Origin: Alistipes sp. UBA928
GTDB taxonomy: Bacteria > Bacteroidota > Bacteroidia > Bacteroidales > Rikenellaceae
Length of the DNA stretch: 29,694 nucleotides
Direction: 5' to 3'
NCBI GenBank assembly: GCA_002293665.1
Contig: DBDQ01000013.1
Span: 1-29,694, forward strand
Shown here: in pieces, positions 18,501-23,911 of the stretch
How the letters are laid out: every line of letters begins with the position of its first letter
Numbering within the stretch: position 1 is the first letter of the stretch
Program-made: the position numbers and the translations under genes
The notes under the pieces: generated by a model
Database searches by the model: none
Told to the model about the DNA's origin: nothing
Seen by the model: the letters and a program-made list of their open reading frames with translations, nothing else

Positions 18501-18558
18501 CCAAGAGTGTCAGACTCCCCATCAGAATCACGGAAAACAATAGTGCAATTTTTCTCAT
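15502..18558 (-). CDS. susC: SusC/RagA-family TonB-dependent outer-membrane transporter (pair 1)
   Basis: The 1018-residue barrel of a SusCD complex, importing large ligands with energy from TonB. A signal peptide covers 1-20 (MRKIALLFSVILMGSLTLLA). A carboxypeptidase-regulatory-like domain follows at about 22-95 (VSGLVTGPDGNPVSGVTV), then a TonB-box region EVVVTGYSTM near 102. The plug domain (about 115-230) contains ALEGNVPGI, the RGRGSL motif, PLYVVDGIPV and the SusC signature ILKDAAATGIYGSRASNGVIVITTKKG. The barrel ends in ...GGVQISF, with the terminal Phe needed for barrel assembly. There is no STN domain, so no direct anti-sigma signalling. Base composition is lower in GC than in the second pair. 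Its nearest consensus promoter lies about 480 bases upstream. Confidence 0.97.
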   Translation of the reverse strand: MRKIALLFSVILMGSLTLLAQNQRVSGLVTGPDGNPVSGVTVIVSGTTMATVTGADGRYSLNAPANGTLDFSLLGMEPQSVAVSGRSTVDVQLASDTTMIGEVVVTGYSTMSRTAFTGVATTVGAETIAKRTDASFLKALEGNVPGIIMNNSTSAPGAWGKVTIRGRGSLTSGTEPLYVVDGIPVNSDSDSMRGNDDGNAFDPMASINPNDIESVTILKDAAATGIYGSRASNGVIVITTKKGTPGQFNLNLDIKQGFQTIANNNMKYANASQTLDHFARGYMAAASPQYENVEAAKTALTNKYKTTWGWDGVSSYDWFDAVTRQSYFQDYNLSVSGRNESTGYYASLGYYDTDGIVIGSHLKRYSGRLNVNSKFKIFTFGANTSFSFSEKEGFGQGIGGSFSNPLVGAASGSLPFYPFYNEDGEYANTPVTGMPSGNNPLALYDKKLGNINSTSIQNFLGSVFAQVDFGGGFYAKSTFGASINDSRQYEYWSALYSADGYRYNGLGQAYNWHTTNITWTNIIGWNRTFNNLHTVSAMLAQEAQHENFWYDYYGKPDFPFAASGMRDLATAGGDDLGMVYNKEELRGASYFFDGHYSYDNKYVVGVLFRRDGASVFGIDKLWGNFGAVSAKWRLTGENWFRDNGVLTDANIRASYGVLGNQDLTNRYAARGFYTSGSNYDETPGMVPNTVPNPSLTWESSNKLDVGFDVSFLDRFNLSFNFYNDITSSALYSVPVSMTTGLASTMRNIGKIRNRGIEISIDGDIISNRDLTWRFNANLTHNQNRIVKLATKDPIEGEYFKREVGRPYNQFFIQEYAGVDSATGKPLWYANKNGEGDQSATTSTFSAAPKRYLGSADPKLMGGFGTSLDWKGLDFNLSFIFRLGAQVYDRGASFIGWGMTERVPLLDVYENSWTPEKPDAKYPQWRYGDPDGATQRSSRFIYNANFLRLSNVSLGYTLPERWTKSIKIQKARIYVSADNVYTFTAKGFTGYTPESYDNGVIAWQYPLPTTITGGVQISF

Positions 18559-18681
18559 GCTAAAAAAATGATTAAATTAAAAGATTTTGGGTAAATGCCG
18601 ATTTAATTTAACACCGTTGGGACGGTGTCCGATCCATTGGTTTTTGGGTCACTTTGCGTATTCTTAATCCATAGACTAAAC

Positions 18682-18717
18682 TTTTTTTATTAAATTTCGC
18701 ATTATGCTCTATCTTTG
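18682..18717 (+). promoter_or_regulatory. Plus-strand promoter of the candidate small RNA
   Basis: TATCTTTG at 18710-18717 matches the Bacteroidota -7 box exactly, and the -33 region holds a T7A stretch (18682-18689) rather than a clean TTTG. Nothing downstream on this strand is a plausible protein gene, so the box points to a non-coding transcript starting at about 18720-18723. Confidence 0.6.
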
Positions 18718-18719
18718 CA

Positions 18720-18849
18720 GTCTCTGACACAGCTATCAAATAAGGTGACTACACACCCAAACAAAGGCTTATGGGCCTTCGCCGTGGTGTGTAGTCACCT
18801 TTACTTTCTAACGGGGTCAGAGCCGTTAGTCAGAGGCGGGGGCTTTTTT
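18720..18849 (+). ncRNA. Candidate structured small RNA, about 130 nt, unassigned (6S-like architecture)
   Basis: Directly after a -7 box, GTCTCTGAC (18720-18728) can pair with GTCAGAGGC (18829-18837), joining the two ends. Inside lies a 16-bp perfect stem, AAGGTGACTACACACC (18742-18757) with 18786-18801. It is capped by a smaller hairpin, AAGGC (18764-18768)/GCCTT (18775-18779). On the 3' side is a third hairpin, CTAACGG (18808-18814)/CCGTTAG (18823-18829). The sequence ends GGGGGC followed by T6, like an intrinsic terminator. GTCAGAG also occurs in the loop of the third hairpin (18816-18822), so the 5' end has two possible partners. A closing stem, an open middle and a long terminal stem recall 6S RNA, but I recognise no sequence signature. 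It is antisense to the susC leader. Confidence 0.6.
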
Positions 18850-18958
18850 ATTGCCCGACGCCATGTGTCATCATTCAAAGCAGGTGCTGAATCGCACCGA
18901 TCCGAAGTCTCACAAAATACCCGGTTGAAATTTACGATTTCGGGGGGGGATTCCGAGA

Positions 18959-18975
18959 AACAGATCGCATCTGTT
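18959..18975. promoter_or_regulatory. 17-bp palindrome, possible operator or leader hairpin
   Basis: AACAGAT (18959-18965) and ATCTGTT (18969-18975) form a perfect inverted repeat around CGC. It lies about 70 bases downstream of the minus-strand promoter of susC pair 1. It could be a repressor site or an RNA hairpin; no regulator gene in the window identifies it. Confidence 0.4.
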
Positions 18976-19043
18976 ACAAAACCGCTATGTTTTAATTATA
19001 AATCGCAATGGATTGATTCGGTGAAGATTCAGACCCTGCGAGA

Positions 19044-19073
19044 CAAAGATAGTGCAAAATCGCTATTTCCCAA
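19044..19073 (-). promoter_or_regulatory. Consensus promoter of susC/susD pair 1
   Basis: On the minus strand TTG (19073-19071), then exactly 19 bases, then TATCTTTG (19051-19044): the best full match to the Bacteroidota -33/-7 promoter in the window. It sits right after the terminator of susD pair 2, so pair 1 is an independent transcript. Confidence 0.8.
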
Positions 19074-19085
19074 CTTCGGCATATC

Positions 19086-19123
19086 AAAAAAAACGAGAGA
19101 GGCACCTTAACGGCACCTCCCTC
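19086..19123 (-). terminator. Intrinsic terminator of susC/susD pair 2
   Basis: Read on the minus strand, GAGGGAGGTGCC (19123-19112) pairs with GGTGCCTCTCTC (19106-19095) in 12 pairs including three G-U wobbles, loop GTTAA, followed by G and T8 (19093-19086). The hairpin begins 29 bases after the susD stop. Because of the wobbles it works only in this direction. Confidence 0.85.
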
Positions 19124-19152
19124 TTTCATTTGATCGTCAGTGATACGCGGTA

Positions 19153-20571
19153 TCAATATCCGGGATTCTGTTTCACGACGCCTTCGCCCTTGATGATCTC
19201 GCGGTCGGGGATCGGCAGTGCGAAACGGTCGTTGGGATAGGGTATCGCGGCGGCTTTGTCTGAACCACGGCCGGCAGGGATACCCTTCTTGTTGCGGAAC
19301 AAATCGAAACTGCCGTGGCCTTCGAAGGCAAGCTCGCGGCGGCGTTCGACGAGGATGAAATCGACCAGGGCGGCCTTGTCGGCAAAATCGGCGGCGGCAA
19401 CTTCGTCGACACCGGCGCGCTTGCGAATCTTGTTCACCAGACCGATGGCGGTTTCATCGACACCAGTTGCCTGCTTGGCGCGAGCTTCGGCCTCGTTGAG
19501 GATCACCTCGCCAAAGCGGATGATGGGCGCCCAGTTCTCGTTGATGTTGGGATACTTGTTGGTGAACCACTGCTTCTTCGACGTGTTATAGACCAAAAGT
19601 TTGTAGCGGATGTCTTTATCCTGGTCAAACAGGGCGCGGAATTCGTTCGAAATCTGAATGTCGCTCCGGCCGCTCTGTCCGTAGTGCTGACCTAGCGAGG
19701 CGTTCGTGCCGGGGTTGTCCGAAGCGTTGTGGGCGATCCAGAAGATGATCTCCTTGCTCGACGTCGGCGTTTTGATGTACATCGTCTTGGCGGGGTCAGC
19801 GTCGAGGCTGTAACCGGTCACCTTGGCGGCGGCCGAAATCGCGGCGTCGTAGTTCTCCATGTAGAGGTGGACGCGCGACAGCATTCCCCACGCCGCACCC
19901 GAGGTGGCGAAGTAGAGCGAAGCGCCGCCCGAACCGCGAGAGGCGGGAAGGTCGGTGCCGGCGGTGAGGTCGGCGATGATCTTGGAGTAGATGTCGGCCG
20001 TGGTGGCACGCGCTACTATGGCCTCGTCGGTGAAAGCGGTCTTACCGTCGTAGGAGCGGTCGATCCAAGGTACACCCAAACCCGCGGGGGCCGTCGTGTG
20101 CTGGTCGCTCCACAGGTTGAGCAGGTAGAAGTAGACCACGCCGCGAAGGAACTTCGCCTCGTTCATGTACAGGGCGTACTCGTCGGCCGGCATGACGTCG
20201 GGCGCGGCGGTGAGTTTCTCGATGAACAGATTGATCTCGCCTATGGTGCGGTAGGCCGCCCGGTAGGCGTCGCCCACGATGCTGTAGGTCGACCCGAGGT
20301 CGATGTTGTAGTTCGATATGCCGCCGAAGTAGGTCGACGGATTGGTGTCGTTGCTGCGCACGTCGACGTAGATTTGGGCGCGACCGCCCAGGAATTGGGC
20401 GTTCTGCATTGCGTTGTACATGCCCACGGCCGATGCCCTGACCTGGCCGGGAGTAGTGAACGCCGTCGACTCGTAACCCGCCTTGAAGGGCTGGTCGAGG
20501 ACTTCGCAAGACGTGAACGAGACCCCGATAAGTGCCAGCGCCGCGACTAATATTTTATTTGCTGTCTTCAT
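19153..20571 (-). CDS. susD: SusD/RagB-family outer-membrane nutrient-binding lipoprotein (pair 2)
   Basis: A 472-residue surface lipoprotein partner of the preceding SusC. The signal ends in FTSC with lipid-modified C22. Family features are the N-terminal CEVLDQPFKAGYESTAF, the helical segment MNEAKFLRGVVYFYLLNLW near 136-154, SRVHLYMENYDAAISAAAKV near 233-252, APIIRFGEVILNEAEARAKQ near 340-359, the VERRRELAFEGHGSFDLFRN motif near 422-441, and the canonical end RFALPIPDREI...QNPGY. This is a more typical SusD than the pair 1 protein, whose central region differs considerably, so the ligands probably differ. The gene starts 21 bases after susC and ends at a strong terminator. Its substrate is unknown. 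Confidence 0.96.
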   Translation of the reverse strand: MKTANKILVAALALIGVSFTSCEVLDQPFKAGYESTAFTTPGQVRASAVGMYNAMQNAQFLGGRAQIYVDVRSNDTNPSTYFGGISNYNIDLGSTYSIVGDAYRAAYRTIGEINLFIEKLTAAPDVMPADEYALYMNEAKFLRGVVYFYLLNLWSDQHTTAPAGLGVPWIDRSYDGKTAFTDEAIVARATTADIYSKIIADLTAGTDLPASRGSGGASLYFATSGAAWGMLSRVHLYMENYDAAISAAAKVTGYSLDADPAKTMYIKTPTSSKEIIFWIAHNASDNPGTNASLGQHYGQSGRSDIQISNEFRALFDQDKDIRYKLLVYNTSKKQWFTNKYPNINENWAPIIRFGEVILNEAEARAKQATGVDETAIGLVNKIRKRAGVDEVAAADFADKAALVDFILVERRRELAFEGHGSFDLFRNKKGIPAGRGSDKAAAIPYPNDRFALPIPDREIIKGEGVVKQNPGY

Positions 20572-20592
20572 AATGTTTTCTCGTTAATGTGA

Positions 20593-23500
20593 TTAAAAAT
20601 TAAGATTGAGACCGAGCGTGTAGGTGCGAACCGCGGGGATTGTGCGGTTGTCGTGGCCGACCGTGTAGTTGGCGTTGAGGTTGCTGCTGATCTCGGGGTC
20701 GGTACCGGTGTAGGCGGTGAACACATGCAGGTTGTTTGCGCGGAAGTAGATGCGGCCCGAGACGCCGATTTTGTCGGTGAGCGACTGCGGTAGATTGTAA
20801 GCAAGGGTCACCTCGCGTATGCGCAGGAAGTCGGCCTTTTCGAGGAATCTGGTGTGAGCGGCACTTCCGTTCAAACCGAGCACCATGTCGTGGACGAGGC
20901 GCGGGACTTCGGTCACGTCGCCCGGTTTCTGCCAACGCTGGAGTATCTCGGTGCTGTTGTTGTTGATGCGCGGTTCGAGCAGAGAGGCACGGGTGGTGTT
21001 CATGATCCTGTTGCCGCCGGCGAACTGGAGACCGATGTTCAGGTCGAGGTTCTTGTAGCGGAACGTGTTGTCGAAGTTGCCGTACCACTTGGGTGCACCG
21101 TTGACACCGTCGATGAACTGTGCGTCGTTGGCCTGAGAGAGAGCCGGAGCCACCTCTTTGTCGCCGTCGGCGAATGTCCATTTCTTGCTGGTGGCCACGG
21201 AGGGCGAAGCGTCGTAGTATTTGACGCGGCCCGATTTGCCGTCGATGAAGCCCGGACGTCCCGTTTCGGGATCGACACCGGCCCACTGGTAAACCCACCA
21301 CACGCCCATAGGCTGGCCTTCGATAACGTAGTTGGTACCCGCTATCGGAGCGTAGAGCTTGGTGACGGTGTTCTTGACGGTCGTCAGGTTGAACGATGAC
21401 GTCCACGAGAAAGCACCGTTGGCCGAGGTGTAGTTTTGGGTGTTGATCTGAAGCTCGATACCGCGGTTGTTCATCGCGCCGATGTTCTTGTCGACATTCC
21501 CACCGGGCATACCGGTCACGTCGGGCGGAACGGCGGCCAACAGCATGTTGTTGATGTCGGTGCGCCAGTAGTCCAACGCAACGTTGATGCGGCCGCGAAG
21601 GAAACTCGCGTCGAAGCCGATGTCGAACTTGCGGCTCGTTTCCCACGATATGTCGGGGTCGCCCACCTGAGTGTTGTACAGACCGTTGACGTCGGCGTAC
21701 TTGCCGGTTCCGTAGAGGGTTTTGCTGGCGTAGTTGCCGATGTTACTGTTGCCGACCACACCATAGCTGGTGCGAAGTTTGAGGTCGCTGAGCCAATTCT
21801 TGGACGATTCCATGAAATTTTCGTCGCCGATCCTCCACGCCAATGAACCGCCGGGGAAGTTACCGTAACGTTTGTTGGCGCCGAAAGCCGACGAGCCGTC
21901 GCGACGGAAGTAGGCTTCGAGGTAATATTTGCCCGCGTAGTTGTAGGAGGCGTTGGCGAACATACTGGCGAAACCGCGGTTGTTCATCGTACCGCCCGAT
22001 TGCTGTTCTGTGTACAAACCGTCGATCAGGTCGTGGAAGTCATCCGAGACAAAGTTTTTGGCATAGCCGTAAATGCGCTTGTAGTCTCTTTGCTCATACT
22101 CGACCCCGACCATCGCGCCGATATTGTGGTTTTCGCCCAGGGTGGCCGAGTAGTTGGCGAAGTTCTGCCAGTTCCACTGATTGATCCACACGGAGTACTC
22201 GTCTACCCGGCCGGTTTTGAAGCCGGCACCCGCGATGCTGGGATGGTTGTATTGCTGCTCGTCGTTGCCCACGTTGTCGATACCTAACTTCGAGGTGAAG
22301 CTCAGACCCTTCACCGGAGTGATGGTGGCGTAGGCGATGGCACCGATACGGTCGGCGACGTTGGTGTTGTGTTGCAGATACATAGACGCCGTGGGGTGGT
22401 AGGGCCTGGCGTTGTAGGTGTTGCTGCCCTTGTAGCTGAGTTGGTTACCGCCGCCGTCGAGACCGCCCGACGAGTTGAGTGTGTAGCTGCCGTCGGGATT
22501 CTTTTCAGCAACGTTGGGGAACGCCGCGTAGGTGGCGTAGGTGACGGAGGCATACAGTTGAGAGGTCGCCCGAACACCGTTATTGCGTGTCTTGGAGTAG
22601 TTGACCGAAATACCCGCCTTGAGCCACTTGGTGGGGTTGGCGTCGACCGTGGCGCGGAAGGAGTAGCGGTCGAGATAGTTGTCGCGCACGACACCCTGCT
22701 GATCCAGCCAGTCGGCCGAACCGTAGAAGCTGAGCTTGTCGGTGCCGCCCGAGACCGACAACGAGTGATTTTGCGAGAATGCGTTGCGGAATGTCAAATC
22801 CATCCAGTCGGTCTCCACGCGGCCCGACTCGGGGAACGCGGCGATAACCGTGCCCTCGCCCCAGTTGTTGGCGGCGGCTTCGTTCTTGATCTCGATATAC
22901 TGGTCGGCGTTGAGCAGCTTGGGAAGATTGACGGCCTGCGAGATCGAGGCGTAGCTGTTGAACGACACCTGAGTCCGGCCGGCCTGGCCCCTCTTGGTGG
23001 TGATGAGGATCACACCGTTGGCGGCACGCGAACCGTAGAGAGCGGCCGCGGCGGCATCTTTCAACACCTCGACCGATTGAATGTCGTTGGAGTTGATGGA
23101 GGCCATCGGGTTGAAACGCATGTTACCACCGTCCGTTATGTTGAGGTTGGACGATTCGGTCAGGGGAACACCGTCGAGTACGATCAGAGGCTGCGAGGAG
23201 TTTGAGATGGAGTTCGTACCGCGAATACGGATACTTGTCCCCTCGGCCAACACACCCGAAGTCGTGGTGACCTGTACACCCGCAAGTTTACCCGCCAGAG
23301 CCTGGTCGAAACTTGTGGTCGTGGTCGAGGTGAGAGCGTCGGCCTTGAGCGATGACACGGAACCCGAAACGGCCTGCTTGCTCACGCTCGTGCCGTAGAC
23401 CGATACAGCGGCGATCGCCTGTGCGTCGGCCTGTAATGTGACGTCGACCACGCTCCGTCCACCGATGGCGACGGTCTGCGAGATCATGCCCAGAAGAGAG

Positions 23501-23709
23501 AAATTGAGGGAGCCGTCAGAGGGTGCGTTTACCGAGTAGCGACCGGTGGCGTCGGTGGTTACCGCGTTCGAGGTGCCTTGCAGTACCACAATGGCTCCGG
23601 TAAGCGGATCGCCGTTACTGTCGGTTACTGTACCCGAAACGGGCCGGTTCTGTGCTGAGGCAGATATGCCCACGAACAAAACCGAGAGAATAAGTGCAAT
23701 TTTTCTCAT
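20593..23709 (-). CDS. susC: SusC/RagA-family TonB-dependent outer-membrane transporter (pair 2)
   Basis: A 1038-residue TonB-dependent barrel. The signal peptide covers residues 1-19 (MRKIALILSVLFVGISASA); its first codons are nearly identical to those of the pair 1 SusC, so the two are paralogues at least at this end. Then come the carboxypeptidase-regulatory-like domain (VSGTVTDSNGDPLTGAIV, about 24-98) and the plug (ALAGKLAGVQV, IRGTNSI, PLIVLDGVPL, and the signature VLKDAAAAALYGSRAANGVILITTKRG near 214-240). The barrel ends ...YTLGLNLNF with the terminal Phe. The usual VVVTGYG box before the plug is replaced by VSVYGTSV, so the TonB-box region is diverged. Composition is GC-rich like the housekeeping genes. 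Confidence 0.97.
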   Translation of the reverse strand: MRKIALILSVLFVGISASAQNRPVSGTVTDSNGDPLTGAIVVLQGTSNAVTTDATGRYSVNAPSDGSLNFSLLGMISQTVAIGGRSVVDVTLQADAQAIAAVSVYGTSVSKQAVSGSVSSLKADALTSTTTTSFDQALAGKLAGVQVTTTSGVLAEGTSIRIRGTNSISNSSQPLIVLDGVPLTESSNLNITDGGNMRFNPMASINSNDIQSVEVLKDAAAAALYGSRAANGVILITTKRGQAGRTQVSFNSYASISQAVNLPKLLNADQYIEIKNEAAANNWGEGTVIAAFPESGRVETDWMDLTFRNAFSQNHSLSVSGGTDKLSFYGSADWLDQQGVVRDNYLDRYSFRATVDANPTKWLKAGISVNYSKTRNNGVRATSQLYASVTYATYAAFPNVAEKNPDGSYTLNSSGGLDGGGNQLSYKGSNTYNARPYHPTASMYLQHNTNVADRIGAIAYATITPVKGLSFTSKLGIDNVGNDEQQYNHPSIAGAGFKTGRVDEYSVWINQWNWQNFANYSATLGENHNIGAMVGVEYEQRDYKRIYGYAKNFVSDDFHDLIDGLYTEQQSGGTMNNRGFASMFANASYNYAGKYYLEAYFRRDGSSAFGANKRYGNFPGGSLAWRIGDENFMESSKNWLSDLKLRTSYGVVGNSNIGNYASKTLYGTGKYADVNGLYNTQVGDPDISWETSRKFDIGFDASFLRGRINVALDYWRTDINNMLLAAVPPDVTGMPGGNVDKNIGAMNNRGIELQINTQNYTSANGAFSWTSSFNLTTVKNTVTKLYAPIAGTNYVIEGQPMGVWWVYQWAGVDPETGRPGFIDGKSGRVKYYDASPSVATSKKWTFADGDKEVAPALSQANDAQFIDGVNGAPKWYGNFDNTFRYKNLDLNIGLQFAGGNRIMNTTRASLLEPRINNNSTEILQRWQKPGDVTEVPRLVHDMVLGLNGSAAHTRFLEKADFLRIREVTLAYNLPQSLTDKIGVSGRIYFRANNLHVFTAYTGTDPEISSNLNANYTVGHDNRTIPAVRTYTLGLNLNF

Positions 23710-23781
23710 AGTTTAGCATAATTTAAAGGTTTTAGGTGAACGTCCTGCTTACGGATTAGTAGTCCTTGGCTGCATTCGGGG

Positions 23782-23789
23782 CAAATATA
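23782..23789 (-). promoter_or_regulatory. -7 promoter box of susC/susD pair 2
   Basis: On the minus strand TATATTTG, with a T-rich upstream stretch (complement of the A-runs at 23793-23807) but no clear TTG -33. The expected leader is about 70 bases. The rest of 23710-23861 is AT-rich and shows no gene. Confidence 0.65.
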
Positions 23790-23855
23790 GTGTAAAAAAC
23801 GTAAAAAGATGCTACGATCAGATAAAAAATATTTTTAATAACTACTAAATAAAAG

Positions 23856-23883
23856 AAAAAAGAGAATCCCGTGCAGGAATCTC
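23856..23883 (-). terminator. Terminator of the FKBP-like gene pair
   Basis: On the minus strand GAGATTCC (23883-23876) pairs with GGATTCTC (23869-23862) with one T-T mismatch, loop TGCACG, followed by T6 (23861-23856). It lies 28 bases after the stop codon of the longer FKBP-like gene. Confidence 0.65.
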
Positions 23884-23911
23884 CTTTGTCTTATATAGAT
23901 TGTGATTGCCT

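Larger units (their letters stand above)
18559..19043 (-). other. Long, structured 5' leader of susC pair 1 (no protein gene seen)
   Basis: This stretch, together with the promoter and terminator next to it, makes a gap of 594 bases without a protein gene. On the minus strand it would be the leader of susC. The only TAnnTTTG box on that strand is at 19044-19051, so the leader is about 480 bases. It contains hairpins at 18611-18628 (ACACCGT/ACGGTGT), 18742-18801, 18883-18898 (GGTGC/GCACC) and 18959-18975, and a G8 run at 18942-18949. Only very short frames start in it, for example a 12-codon one beginning near 18970. On the plus strand it holds a candidate small RNA. Confidence 0.6.

Noticed and set aside
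18715..19110. 131-codon plus-strand frame in the gap between the Sus pairs
   Set aside because: It runs through the hairpins, the G8 tract, the opposite-strand promoter and the terminator. Its composition is not protein-like and no start signal fits, so a non-coding RNA is the better explanation.
20600..21646. 348-codon minus-strand frame within susC pair 2
   Set aside because: It is a shifted-frame shadow of susC, rich in Arg/His/Gln, without a domain.
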